From: Panorpa germanica
Taxonomy: Eukaryota > Arthropoda > Insecta > Mecoptera > Panorpidae
Direction: 5' to 3'
NCBI GenBank assembly: GCA_963678705.1
Contig: OY783216.1
Location: forward strand, 1,426,001 to 1,490,000
Length of the DNA stretch: 64,000 nt
Numbering within the stretch: the stretch's first letter is position 1; each line of letters opens with the position of its first letter. The translations under genes and the position numbers were made by a program. This document shows positions 12,115-25,262 of the stretch, one piece after another. Under the pieces are notes generated by a model. It did not search any database and had not been told where the DNA came from. It saw only the letters and a list, made by a program, of their open reading frames with translations.

Positions 12115-13204
12115 AAACATACTCGTACATATAGTTTTTATTTAATTATTTCACAATAGCTCTCATAGATGATGCTGTTATAAAATGGATTTTGCTGTAT
12201 AATAAGCGAAATACGTTCATCAAATCTTAATCCAGGGATTCCCTAGCCATACGTCAACGAACCGTCGTAATTCTGACTATATTAACAACAGTTCTATACT
12301 TACGTTTCGCACAATTTTTATTGTCTCTAATTTTCAAAGAAAATTGTTTTTTTGCAGTGTACTATTTGATATTTCATATTTGAAATTATTTATTCTTATT
12401 ACTTTTACAAGAAACACATTTATTTCAGAATTAAGAGTATCACATTATTACATTTATAAACCACAAACTGAGCCCTGAGCCCTGTGCCCTACTGGTTACC
12501 CCTTCTCCCACCCAACCCTACACGACTTCCCAATTTATCATTTTTTTATATAAAAAAATATTCAAGGAAATACGAGCAGGGCCGTGGTATTTATGTGCAC
12601 CACGCTTGTTCATTAATTTACTTTAATTCATTTTATCTTCCCCTCCTTCTCCCTCTTCACCCGCTACCCGTCAACCTTCTGCCTTTTCTTACCTAGAAAA
12701 CAACTTCCAAGACCCTAACGTTTTCCTTGCGTTGCCTGTAAATACAGAACGAAACACATTTTCATATCTTTCAAAAGGTTTTTCACAGTTTTTATTAATT
12801 TACCTTACCCTCTACTAAGGGTGAAATGAGCTGGTTTCGGTCTAGCTACTTTAGATGCTTTTAATTTTCACCCATATATAATTAAAAATATAACAATAAT
12901 TTCTATAAAACGTCAAGGGTATTTTGTTAACTAAGTGTTGGGGTTGTTTTCATTTTTTAATTTTATAATTAAAAGGATGAAAATATTTATAATATTAATT
13001 GAACAAACAATACCTGAAAGTGTAATATTTTGTAAAAAATATTCTCGTTGTCATTCTCTATTATTCTGTATCTGTCTCCCATGTCAGGAGAATGTTTTTT
13101 AGTTCTAAATATTTTAGTCAATTTATATAAACTATCTAATAACATTTTGTCTAGTTAATTTAACAATGGTAATATTTTTGAGCCTTAACCATTGTTAATA
13201 CTCT
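12115..13204. other. Gene-free stretch
   Basis: AT-rich, with pyrimidine-rich patches at 12480-12700. No gene supported; the 70-codon frame at 12484-12696 is low-complexity. Confidence 0.3.
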
Positions 13205-14070
13205 TTTTTTGTCGGTCATCATACTAGCTCAAATGGCTTAGTTCTCTTTAATCTTCTTGTCAGTCCATTCGTGTGCAGCAGTTGAAACGCTTCCACGTTG
13301 ACATGGTGTTGGAGACGTTGCTCGTGCTTTCTTGCAATTTCCGTAATTTCTTCAGCTACTGTAGTTACTTTGAGATCGCTATGTATATCGCTATTGCGAA
13401 CATACCATGGTGCATTCACTATGTTTCTCAGAACTTTATTTTGGAAAGTCTGAATGCACATGATGTTGCATTTCTTAGTACAACCCCATAGCTGGATTCC
13501 ATATGTCCAAACTGGTTTCAATATGTGCTTCAACACCATGAGTTTGTTATGCATGGATAATGTGGATTTGCGTCCCATTGGCCAGTACATTTTCTTATAT
13601 CTTATTCCCAGTTCATCTCTCTTTTTCTTTACGTGAGCCTTCCAACGAAGTTTGGCATCTAAAGTCATTCCTAGATACTTTGCTGTATTCGCATACGGAA
13701 TAGCTTGGTCATTTATTAGTACCGGAATGTAATTAGTCCTTTTGTTGGTGAAATTAACATGCACCGATTACGTTTCGTTTAATGCAATCCGCATACATGC
13801 ATTTCCTTGACCATGCACTTACGTTGATGCACTTTTTTGGTTGCTTCTTGCATATTACTAGCTATCGCCATGATAGCCGTATCATCTGCAAACGTTGTCA
13901 TTATAGTATCACTGTTTGTTGTAATGTCATTGGTGTATAGTGTACACAGGATACTGCCTAGTATACTTCCTTGTGGAACTTTAGCGTTTATATTTCTCAT
14001 ACTTGAGAATTGATCGTCTACTGAGACCCTGAGCAGCCTATTTTTTATATATGCTTTAGTAGAAATTTAG
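13205..14070 (-). pseudogene. Jockey-clade reverse transcriptase remnant
   Basis: Minus strand. About 14070-13830 encodes the RT palm: text like NRLLRVSV, then VPQGSILGSILC (RT block with the PQG motif), then TTFADDTAIMA (catalytic FADD box). After a frameshift near 13800 and an in-frame TAA near 13768, the frame continues from 13764 to 13219 with the RT thumb and C-terminal part (KYLGMTLDAKLRWKAH, LKPVWTYGIQLWG), ending in a natural stop. Order and motifs fit the Jockey clade of non-LTR retrotransposons. The endonuclease and ORF1 are absent (5' truncation), and the frameshift and stop make it inactive. Plus-strand frames here are antisense. Confidence 0.8.
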
Positions 14071-14539
14071 TAGAATGACATTGTGATACAATATTTTAAC
14101 AACAAAATCAAAATCTTCCATTTAATGAACATCTCTAAATCAATACACGGATCTCAAGAGACAATGACTGTTGTTCGTAAATACATCTTCCGTTTCCATT
14201 TCCTGTTGCTCTGACTACTACAAGATAAATTATTGCCATTTTAATACAATCAGAGTTTTAAAATATTTAAATATTTACTTGGCACATGAAAAACGATGTG
14301 AGCTTTGTATTGATCTACAACAAACCGTAGCCGTAGACCTGTCTACTTGCAAGGGTCTACGTTGTACGGGTGCTACGAGAGCTTTGAACGAATAACGAAG
14401 AAGCTCTGAGTCATAGGTGTAGATTGTAGTACACCGTTAAAATGATAAAGTAATTTGGCTACAGTCCTGTAACTGTAGAAGGCCCACTATACACTGAAAT
14501 ATGTTGGGTTGGTAACTGGCTTGGCCAACATGTTTGATA
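14071..14539. other. Gene-free stretch with a short hairpin
   Basis: A small perfect 8-bp stem occurs near 14330-14362 (CGTAGACC / GGTCTACG). The 74-codon frame at 14171-14395 has no recognisable domain. Confidence 0.3.
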
Positions 14540-14800
14540 GGTGCATTCGTGCACTGCGCTACCAAATATTTATAACGTGCCAGACGCAAATACCAGTCCA
14601 TCATCTACTGGAAACCTGCCCACAATATCAAACTCAAAAAGACAAAACATAACATCAGTGGAGAATTAAAGGACATGCTTTGAAACAATACAGAAAAAAT
14701 CAAAAAGTGCTGGAATTCCTTAATGATATAAATATAATAAACCAAATTTAATTAAAATAAATTAATTTCAGGCCATGTTGTTAGAATCGCCTCTAATTCT
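14540..14800 (+). mobile_element. Retrotransposon ORF2 tail, copy 1
   Basis: The frame around 14575 reads CQTQIPVHHLLETCPQYQTQ, the end of the C-x2-C...H-x4-C motif that closes ORF2 in Jockey/CR1-type elements. It is followed by 'ggagaattaaaggacatgct' and an A-rich 3' UTR ending 'ggcc...cctctaattctaaaat'. The same order occurs at 22190-22430. It is 5'-truncated and out of frame upstream. Confidence 0.55.
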
Positions 14801-17314
14801 AAAATTAAAAAACATAAAAAGAGAAAGCTATACTATTTAACTTCAAAATATAATCCTCTCAAATCATGGAATCCAATACCATAAGAGCGAGTTGCATATA
14901 AACGAAATTAAACTATTTTAATTTATGTAACTCTTACAATTCAAATTCTCGTGAAATAAAACTGTTTACTATCCCTTGACCTCGTTTAAAAACCATTTTA
15001 GTTTTAATAATAGTTCACATTACAAATATCTAGCGAATAGAGGATGAGGAATCCAATCAATAAGCTAGCAATTCCAGAATTTCATTTAAAACTTTTATAG
15101 AGTAACATCCAAATACTAAAAACAGAAAAACACATTTATTTTTAAAACTTCATTTATTTGAACTTTTAACTAAAGTACAACGTGTCCCAACTTTTTTCTA
15201 TGGTTAAATTTTTGAAAATTATTCCTCACGTAATTTTTTGAAAATCAATTACTTTCTTAATCGGTTTGGGGCTCATGTTGCAAACCAATCTACTCGTGTG
15301 TGGACGACCTATGCCTATGCCTACTGAATCTTCTCATGCAATAATCGCAGAATCACCGAGAAAAACTTCGTAGCGACTGAATTCCCGAATTCCGTTTTCC
15401 AGATTGACATGCGCTGTGCGTTCCTCGCGTTCATAAAATGAAAATATTAATTATGGAAAAGGAAAGTATGCTCACAAAGTTTGACAATACAGAAATGTGT
15501 GGGGGAAGTGGGGTTAGTAGTATTATTTATATTAATGTAGAACATATTAAGTTTATTCGATTGAAGTAAAACTGTTGGAGATATACAGTTTTAAGGCTTC
15601 ACCTCTCTGGTCGGGTTTCATCTTTCTTTGAAAGTTTCAAACGTGTTTTTCCCACAATTAGCTTTTTCAGAGTCGGTGCCCTCTCTAGCTCAAAATCTAC
15701 TGGACCGATTATTTTGAAATTTTGCACAGTCTTTCTTTACATAAATGCCGAGGTAACGTTGTCGAGTTTTTTTTTAATTTTAATTTTAACGTATTTTAAA
15801 ATAACAAAGTTCTCGGAAAAAAAAACGGTATTTTAACTTCTAAGTGCTGTAAAACATTGAAAAATCTATAAAAAAAAATAAAAACTCGGTAGAGTTACCT
15901 GTAGAAACTTATCAACTAATGAAATCATTTTGGTTTTTTGATTTCAAATAATCCAGTAATGAGTTATGAGAGACACTGCAATAAAACTTTTCTTTGTGAC
16001 GTATACGGAGATTCGCTGTCAATGGCTCATTCCTTGATATTTATTTATGAAAATTTTACAAAGTATTCTTCAAATGTTATTTTATCATGTAGTAATTATA
16101 TAAATAATTATATATTATTTGTCTCGTTAAAAAACATTATCGAAAATATGCTTTTATGGTATCTATGAAATGGAAATTTCAGTTACTTTTGAAAGCAATT
16201 ATGTCTAGATTAAATGCGCTATTTATAAATAATGACAGAACAATACGAGAGGTTTTACAATGTGTGACATGACGTGACAAGGGGATAAGGGTAAATTTTG
16301 TGTGACATAATTTATAAATCACCATTTAGCCACAGATATGACCATTACCCATTTTACATATATTTTCATTCATCCACATTTTGTTTAAAATATTTTAGTG
16401 CTATATTATACTATACTTCTTTTATTAAATTTTATTTCCCAATGTTGAATATCGCTTTGTGTTTATTTTCCATTGTTCAGAAAGTGTAAAGTATTTATCG
16501 TTATTTGGAATAACGAACATCACGATGGGAACACTGGTCTGCGTTGGCACACTCCCAAATGGCAACTAGTATAACAACTGGTTTGTAACAAGCATGAATG
16601 AAATCAGCCTGTCATGTTTCAAATAATGAAGTTTCGTGTTTTAATGGAAAATATTGAAGATTATGTATCTATTTATTGAAAAGTTTTGTTGTGTGTTTTA
16701 ATTTAATACATGTAGATATATATGTATGTATATAGTTCGTTTTGTTAACGTTGGTATCTGATGGCGCGTCACACGCTAAAATTAAAACATGAACTATTTT
16801 AATTTATCATATATTTGTGACAGGTTTTTATGTAGTTGCCACATTTTATATTTACAAATATATAAACCCAGATTGCAACTTAAATAAACCCAGAAACGTT
16901 CTTTTCGAGAAATTACCAAAAGCCCATATAATGAGATATTTTCATGAAAAAAACATATCCACCCAGATAACAATAAAAAAACACAGATATGGGTGGAAAA
17001 ATCCAGGAGTGGCAGCATTACTTACTGCGCATTAAACTAAACTATAACAATATCTAAATAGCTAGTTTCAAAAGAAAAATAATTTATAATAATGACAGCT
17101 TGTTTAGAAGTTAAAGGACTAAATATTTATATTTCCTAATTCTTAGCATATTTATTAAAACATATTATTCGGTTAGTGCCTAATTTGTTTCACAACACAT
17201 GTGGTACATAAACAATAATCGCTGTCACTTGTTAACCTGTTACTCTAATAGCAAAGTACCTAAATCTATGCTATAGGAAAAGTACAGTGTTGCTACAGGC
17301 TGATAGAATTCCTC
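14801..17314. other. Gene-free; one probable dispersed repeat
   Basis: The part 15570-15860 (phrases like 'ctactggaccgattattttg' and poly-T/A runs) resembles in style the TTAA-flanked element at 32285-33009, but I could not set its ends. Frames at 15938-16168, 16298-16489 and 16794-17035 show no domain. Confidence 0.3.
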
Positions 17315-17621
17315 GTACAGATTGGTGCGACATAAACATGTGACATCCAACATTTATATATTTTCATTCATAAGTTGACATTATTTAGACATGGGTGTAC
17401 TAAATGTGTTGCACTTTTAACGTACAGACTAGTGCGACATAAACATGCGACACTAATAAAACCCTTACTTATGCTATTTTTTAAATTTCTAGGTAGTATT
17501 TTTATGAAACAAATTACCGACGTATTAAGTTGCATGTCGCACTAGTGTGGACGACTTCTTACTTCTTACAACATCTAAAGAAATGTTGGATGTCGCATGT
17601 TTAAGTCGCACGTATGTGTAC
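17315..17621. mobile_element. Foldback element with nested inverted repeats
   Basis: The ends match in inverted orientation over about 40 bp (GTAC...TGCGAC...TAAACATG.GACATCCAACATTT). A second, inner pair of the same motif lies at 17422-17452 and, inverted, at 17530-17552. The element is about 307 bp, non-coding, and able to fold into a double hairpin. No clear target duplication is visible and no superfamily can be assigned. Confidence 0.5.
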
Positions 17622-19978
17622 CATACTTAGGATCATTAAGGCGCTAACAATTAAATTAAAATAATTTACAGTTTTTGTAATGCAGTTATAACTGCTTCGC
17701 GACCTAATTTATATCACACATAAACAAATAATAAAGATATTAGTGAATTCTTTTGCATGCAAGATTTAAAAACAAAATCACAATCTCTGCGTAATATGCT
17801 GATCCATAGTTTTGTATTTTCTTCGTGATAGTACTATTCACCATCCAGCAGTCGGCAATGTAGAATTCTACTCGCAACGCGAACATAAATCAGAAATAGA
17901 TAAAACTATGAAAATTTGTTATTTATATATACGATGTGACAACTGGTAAAAATAGTTTTATCCTTTTTATCATAAAATATGATCTAAAATAACAAAGATA
18001 AAGTGGAATATCTGAGAGCAAGAAATGACTATTGTATTCATAATTTCATTCCTATTATTCTACTCTCATAAATATAACAACGACAATCTCGATAACCTAA
18101 GGTTTAGAACAGGAGTCGACAAAGTATATTTTTAATGGGCCTTATTCCTGACTTTCGCTTACTAGTATTGCAATATTTTTTAAACGATGAACAGTTGTTT
18201 GATGGTCGGTGTGGTGCTCTATCTCTCTCGCTCTTACGTTCCTTTATTAGTTAGCAACCTCTATTTGCAGGGACTTTTATATACAGGAGATAGGCAAAAT
18301 TATATGAACATCTGACTTGTACACAATATAAGGACCATTTGCTTTTAGAACAGCTACAATTCTTCGCGAAATAGATTCATAGAGTGTCTAATAGTTTCCA
18401 ACTCAATGTTGTTCATTCTTGTACCAAAACATCCATCAATTGATTCAATGATATTAGAGATGGAAATCTGCTCCTCACTTACTCTGCCCACTATTTCGCT
18501 TAGCCGAGACTTGAAATAAGACGAAAATCATGATTTCATTTAGGATCAAGCGAGGGTCATATAATAACGTTTAGGATGAGACGAGGTTCACTTTCCTGTT
18601 TTCAGGCTGAAAAGAGTGGCAAAGATTTATTTTAGGATCAAGATAGGTCTAAAATTTCGATCAGCTATGCTGTTATATTGTGGATACTGTTACTCGTGAA
18701 ACGTTAAACAGTTCACCTGTTTTCGTCACATACGCTCCCGCTGACCGAGCACCAACGATTTGTCGACACCTTTATCGAAGTCTGTGGAATCACACACTTC
18801 ACCGTCGCAGAACAAACCATATAATACAATGAAAAATAACCTACAAGACTTGGCACGTATTGTGCAATACATACACGTCGCGTTATTTACACGTAAGCAG
18901 TGTTGCCAACATGCAACAAGATGTACTATATTTCATGATGTTCATATTATTTTGTCCCTCCCCTGTACATAAGCATTTAATTTGATATACAATTTATTAA
19001 CATACATTATGAATATATAGATTTAAAAAAGTTGTACCTGCCTGCACCTAGTGTACAAGACTTTAGATGGTTACAGCCAAGTGAGAAACAGCTGCCTTGA
19101 AATGAATTATATTTTATCTTCAAAGCAAGTGTCCGAAATTGCTTTAACAGAATTAATTAATTAAATTTTAATTGAAGGTATTTGCGACTATATTGCTATA
19201 GGCAACCCCGTAGAACCGTATTTCTCTATTAATAATTACGTATTCAGATTTTAGACTAACAGTGCTGAAAGAATGTATAATAGTTTAATTCAAAATCTAA
19301 TGATTTAAAATTTGTTGGATAGAGAGTTTATGTTGGGGGATCTAGAATAAAGGAGGAGGCAACGGGTTTTGTTCATTTTTGGGTAACAATAACACTTCTT
19401 AAGAAGAACTTACAACTTTAAAGTCAACGAACAATAAATTGAAAAGTAATAAACAACAATCAAAAAATTGAACATGATCTTCTGACAAAGGCGTACGCAG
19501 AAAATTTTACAGCAAAGCTTCAGATGTCATTCTCTCGATATCCATGGCTGAACAAGCGCTTTACGTGTGGACTCCCATGTCTCTAAGTCTTTGACTTTCA
19601 TAAATGTTTATTACAATGAAAAGTAGCACTTTGCAAGTGTTGAAACGCCATTTATTCGTTATTGTTGCTCCGAAAGTAATTCGGAAGTTGGTGACAATTA
19701 CTGGAGCCATTGAGTCTGGAGTTCGCAGAGCTTGCCGACATAGCGCCACCACGAAGTCACGGGGTTATGTGGAACTAAAAACTATAACAATAGAAGGGTT
19801 AATCGAGCAAACAATAAGTGTTAGGTCGTAACATATAAGTCGACTACGAGCAAATATTGGATGAGATTAAATAACTTCTTAAATGTATACGAATATATAT
19901 ATATATATATATATAGGGTGGAAATACTTGAAAAGTAACTGAAAAAGTGTGGTATAAATATTTTCTGAAATCAGACAC
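17622..19978. other. Gene-free; possible Tc1-like fragment
   Basis: The stretch 18290-18480 (aggcaaaattatatgaacat and following) reads in style like the 5' region of an insect Tc1-type transposon, at low confidence. An AT dinucleotide run lies at about 19890-19914. The 63-75 codon frames at 19561-19831 have no domain. Confidence 0.25.
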
Positions 19979-19981
19979 TAA

Positions 19982-20308
19982 GGCCTGTCGCACACTGCAA
20001 GTTTATTTAAGCGACGGCGAATTCGGACGTAAATCAGTCGAGAAACTTCTGTTTTCTTTGCATGTGTTGTGTCATACATACATACCACGTACCGATACGA
20101 CAGTACGCCAAGTCAAACTTGGAGTTGTTTTGCACTAACATAATATATCATGAGAGCAAACTAAGTGTAATTTTTATCTATACATTACTATTATGAAAGA
20201 TGCTATTGCTTTCTCTTTCATATCCCCTTCCAGTGTATTCGTTTTGTCCTTTCCATGTATACGCTTGGTTAAAATTCGCCTAAATACACTTGCAGTGTGC
20301 AACAGGCC
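19982..20308. mobile_element. PIF/Harbinger-like MITE with TAA target duplication
   Basis: Terminal inverted repeats of about 33 bp start GGCCTGTCGCACACTGCAAG on the left and, inverted, GGCCTGTTGCACACTGCAAG on the right. Flanked by TAA (19979-19981 and 20309-20311). It is 327 bp and non-coding. TWA targets and G-rich ends fit PIF/Harbinger. Solo ends of the same family lie near 23010-23030 and 36096-36250. Confidence 0.6.
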
Positions 20309-20480
20309 TAAAGCGAAATATTTTATTTTTAGTCCCACCTACTGTTTTTCTCATAGAATAGAGTATACGTTTCTTGTAGAGTTTTAAGCTTTAATTTTGA
20401 TTGTACAATATACTTTGTTTTTACATTTTATAAATAATATAATTATTTAAATATCTTTATTTTTTAGAAGCAGAAAAGTA

Positions 20481-20650
20481 CAATGTAAAAAAATTGGTCG
20501 AAGAAATGCTTTAGACGCCTTTTTCTTAAGGTAAAGCTGCATTACGAAAAAGAATAGCGCGGAAATAAATACGTAATTCTGTAATACATTAAATCATATA
20601 GTGTAAGAAACAGGCATCTAAAGCATTTTTTCGAAAAAAAATTTACAGTG
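20481..20650. mobile_element. Short MITE, about 170 bp
   Basis: The arms are inverted copies containing AATGCTTTAGA.GCCT and CGAA.AAATGC, with ends CAATGTAAA and, inverted, CACTGTAAA. It is non-coding. One end of the same family recurs at about 27420-27476, ending in CAGTG. Confidence 0.5.
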
Positions 20651-21924
20651 TAAGTTATAATAAAGTATTCTGTAAATTTTGTATTACGTTTTAGAAAGTT
20701 TGGAGTTTGCATGCTTAAAATCCAAAACATAAAACTAAAATATATGCAAGAGATGACTCCGATTATTGCCTAATAGAGTAAGATTCCAGGGCCACCAGAT
20801 ATCACTTATTTTCTGTTGAACAAAATGTGTAAGATTGAATAGTGTTAGTATGATCGTATGTCTACCTGTTAACTTGATCAGGCGACCATTTTCCTGGTAT
20901 CAGATAATCAAGGTATATGTCTCACTCACTCTCATGCGCACGGATAATACCCTCTCGTTTCTACTCATTGCGAAATTAAAATTAAGTCCAGGGAATGTTT
21001 AGCCCCTTGGATCGGTCTGTCCTCTTGTAAAACGTTTTAAAACAGTTTTCTTACTAACATATATAAAAAATTGACCACCAGACTATAAGTGAGTTTAAGT
21101 AATTTTTTTGTCAGCTTTAAAGCGTCTGCAAGGTAATACAAGGTGGCCCTGGGATCTTGGACTATAATGCTATAACTGTTGCTACTAAACCATAAAACGA
21201 AATCAACCGGATTAACAAATTGACAAGTAATATAATTATTTAGAGCCCGTAATAGCTTAGTGGTAGTGGTGTAATCCGGGACTGGTGGGTGGGATGCTTT
21301 AGTTAAATATAATGCATTTAGTTATGAAAATGTTCGTTTATAAGATTTATATACTCGTACATACGTGCTAAAACCATTTACTTTTCATCCTGCAAGTATA
21401 CTAGCTCAAGCAAAGAAACTCGTACTAATAGTGTTAAGAAATTTCCTCAACGTGCTGTATAATTTACATAAAATTTATTCATTTAATTAGAATTTAAGAT
21501 TCATCGCATCTACTCGCACATCGCATCCTCGTACGAGACGTAAATATTCAGAACAAACAAATAAGTGAAAGTCTCAAAGTTTCTTCGTTATGGAAATTAC
21601 ATTACACTGAAAGCAAAACGTTAAATGATATTTCAAGTTTAAATATTTACGCAAGGAAATCCACTCTTGCAAAACTAATTTGCATAATCTGTTTTTTGAC
21701 ACTGTGCACAACTTCGATTTAATTTAATCAAAGAAATTATTTATAAAATTAAATTAGTTATGCAATAAATATGTTATGGATTTAGTTTACTATAAAAACT
21801 AACTTTAAATCAAAACTTTTGGGAAAACATTATAATATGCAGTGACTCACTTAGTGCTATGATAGTAATCACTAATAATGGAAACACAAAAATCAACCCC
21901 ATCCTTACAAATATACAATTTAAT
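20651..21924. other. Gene-free; tRNA-like A-box motif at 21253
   Basis: At 21245-21300 the text TAGCTTAGTGGTAGTGG looks like a Pol III A box, as found in tRNA genes and tRNA-derived SINEs, but no B box or cloverleaf follows. It is not called as a tRNA. Confidence 0.25.
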
Positions 21925-22440
21925 GTATGCATTTTAAAGGAAAACAACATATATTACAACAACTGATATTACACTTAGACTTAGTAGAATGGTATAAAAA
22001 GGGTATGAAGCAAATTCAAAACCACTGCTGGACGCAAATAAGTAACAACAACTTGAAATTAATTAAGGAAAATACAAAAAGTGGGAAACTTCTTATCAGA
22101 GCAACAGACAATTCGATGAAGACAGTTTCTGACTACGAACAGGACATACGAGGTTGATGCATCAACATTTAATAAGTAAAGCAATAGCTCCGCAGTGCAG
22201 CAACTGTCAGACACAAATAACAGTCCATCATCTATTAGTAACCTGCCCACAATATCAAACACAACATCAGTGGTGAACTAAAGGACATGCTTTCAGACAA
22301 TCCAGAAGAAATCAAAATGTGCTCGACTTCCTAACTGATATTAACTTAATAAATCATATTTAACTGAAATAAAATAACTTCAGGCGAGCATTGCATAGAC
22401 ATTAAAATTGCCTCAAATTCTAAAATAAAAAAAAACTAAC
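21925..22440 (+). mobile_element. Retrotransposon ORF2 tail, copy 2
   Basis: From about 22185 the frame reads APQCSNCQTQITVHHLLVTC, with spacing C-x2-C-x8-H-x4-C, which is the C-terminal knuckle of Jockey/CR1-type ORF2. Then come 'gtgaactaaaggacatgct' and the 3' UTR shared with 14540-14800. The 76-codon frame at 21927-22157 just upstream belongs to the same remnant or to flanking DNA. The continuity of the frame is broken. Confidence 0.55.
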
Positions 22441-24639
22441 TAGTTTTGAAATAGTAAACCTTTACTATCCTTTGATTTATCTGACCAGATTCAATCAATT
22501 AACAAGAAAAAGCTTTCTGTGTTTAAAAAAGCTCAATGAAAGCTCTTTGAAATGTAATATTATATTCACTGCAAACATCAAAAGGTAATAAATTATACAA
22601 CTAGCATGGAAAAATTATAGTGCATGGCAAATTTTTCTTTATAAGCCCTGCGAACGTAGTTACAAAAAGCAGGAATTGGAAAAATAATAAAATCATACCT
22701 TTTGATATCAGGTGATGAAATTGTGAACTACTATACACTATAATTTTAGAACAGGTATATGAAAATAAAGCAACAGTGAACTATATATGTAGCAGTTAGG
22801 AAAGAAGGCAATCAGAGTATGAATAAGTAATAATATTGGCGCTCTAATTTATGGCGTGGTAATTAGTGGTGACCTTATAACAGTATAACTTTATACAATG
22901 AATTATTAATCGTACCACAACTGTGAAATGCAGAATAAATATGTACTACGATATATTTCACGACTCTTTAATTCTTCATATTGTAAAGATGATGAAATAT
23001 CTTGTAGCTTTGTCGCTTGCACTGTGCGACAGGCCTAACTCTACACGTTTATGTAGACGTTATAAATAATAGTGATTTAGTATGATGTTTTTTTAACGAC
23101 TACAATGCCGGTTGATTTGAAGTGAGAACTTCTCGAGTCAAATTATAACTGCCATAAGATGGTGTTCATTCCAAAGCGTAAGGAGAACCCGTAAGAGCGA
23201 CAAATACAGTTAAATACAGACCACGTGATCCGTCATGAACACGGTGGACGTCCTTGTGAGACGTTTACAGCGATATTTAATAAAGCATAACAATAAAGTG
23301 CAAAATAGATAAAAAGTATAAATATAAAAATATGTACTATATACAACATATTAAAAACTAGAGAATTACACACGGTATTTATATCTTGGCAATTCACAGA
23401 TAAGTACAATAGAAAAATACAATAACAAACACATTTCTTTGCAAATGCATTTAATTACTTCTTTTACCCTTTCATTCGTGGTACCACACTTTCTACCATC
23501 GTCTTCGTAAATTCTGATAGATATTCTAGTAGTTATCTTTATCAGCTAATATAACTCAGCATACTTCTTAGTCTATCGCTATATACACATGTATTTATGA
23601 TCCTAAAACTCATTCAGAAAATTCCACTTTGGAAAGGAATGTAATTTTAAATCACCAAGTCAAAAGTTTCTGGCAACTTGTGTCTTCTCATCCGTTAAGC
23701 ACTTCACTAGCGTCATATCTGTGACAGCCGCAATATCTTCCGTCTCTTCTATCGTGTCGTCTTTAAATTACATCCTTAAGTTCGCCATTAGATACCAGCT
23801 ACCAAGGGGAAAGATGAAGAGTGCGCAGGGGGAAACAACCCTCGTTTCTTAAAGGTTTCTAATAAACTGTTTTATATGATATTACTTCAAAGGTTTTATC
23901 TTTACATATGTGAAAACCTATTCAACTATTTAGTTGTTAACATCTTGTTGAAATTTACGGTAAGAATTTCTTAAGTTTCCACACGATCTTTGGATCTAAT
24001 ATAACTTATTGGGCGGAAAGAGATGGACCGATACTTTTGATGTTTGATTAAACGATGTGAGTTAGTTTCTTTTTTATCAAACTTAATTAAATCAGAAGTT
24101 CCTAATTATTTGCTTTATTAAATTAGTTTTATGAATAACACAACTCAATAAATAATTTTTTCAAATAGGAAGTTTAATTGTATAGACTTCGTGTTTTTTT
24201 CGCTCAGAATTCTGGGCTATCGGAATTTATTTATAACACCTTCTTTCTCTTTCCAACTTCACCCCTTTAAGGTTGCTTTTACACCTTTCATTTCACTTCA
24301 AGTTCATTACAACTCAGATTCTTCTACCTCGCAGAGAACTAAGATTATTGTCTTTTCACTTTATACGATGCTATTTTACATGTATATAATGGACAAAGAT
24401 ATGTGTTAGGTTACTATCACATGTCACTCGACAGCATTCACTTCTGCTCTGATTATTTGAGCTGGATTCTTGAAGTGCTTATATGAAGCACTGGGATCAA
24501 TGATTTAAATTCAATGTGAACACTAATGGAGTCCAAATAGTTTCCTTGAAATCAACTTGACTTGTTTATTGTTTATAATATACCTGTTATCGACTCAATA
24601 AGAGCCATAAATTTGTCAGTCAATTTGCTTGTCAAATAC
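22441..24639. other. Gene-free; solo MITE end at 23010-23030
   Basis: One terminus of the family at 19982 (tgcactgtgcgacaggcc, followed by TAA) is present at 23013-23033 without its partner. The rest is AT-rich with nothing recognised. Confidence 0.35.
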
Positions 24640-25262
24640 TAATTAATTGCTTAATTACATTTTGTGATCGTTATTATATCTAACCATTCTCACTCCTTTC
24701 AAAAGAAAAAATTAGAATAAAAACAAAACAGATAAATTTAAACTCCTACTGCTTTCTTCTACCTGCTACACTCTCTCCTGTTTCTACTCTGCCATTCCTT
24801 CCCTTTCCTCGCTCCTTTTCTCTATCTCCGCCATCCACCTCTTCCCTTTACTGCCTCGCTTTAATAATTACCTTTTTCTCACATGAAAACTTAATGTGCT
24901 TCAGCGTTTCTATCTCCGTTAACATCCCATCTATTTGCCCAGTATTTGCTTGCTTGCTTGCTTTTCTCTTCGTTTCTCAACCTAAATCTTGCGATTCTTC
25001 TCATGTTTCTTGTGTCTTTTTCTCTAATTTTTCTCTAATTTTTCTCTAATTTTTCTCTATGTATGTAATGTATCTTTAATTTTTTTCCCCTTTCTTTCCT
25101 GTTCCTGTATCTCTCTGTCTCTGCTCCTTTACTCCTCTTCTACATTTGTGCCTTCTTCCCTCTGCCTTCTCTGTCGCTATTCCGTTCTTTTCAATGTATT
25201 CCTTTCTCTTTTTCGTACCTCCTCCTCCACCCTCCTTTTTATTCTCCTCCCTAATGCTCTCT
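24640..25262 (-). mobile_element. Decayed copy of the TAA-tailed non-LTR family
   Basis: In reverse complement it carries the landmarks of the copy at 7316-8066: the 3' phrase 'gaaaggagtgagaatgg', then 'ggtggatggcggagatag', then the coding remnant. Stops and deletions break the frame. A small 11-bp tandem repeat (ctctaattttt, four units, about 25018-25060) has expanded inside it. The plus-strand 94-codon frame at 25146-25430 is antisense. Confidence 0.55.
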
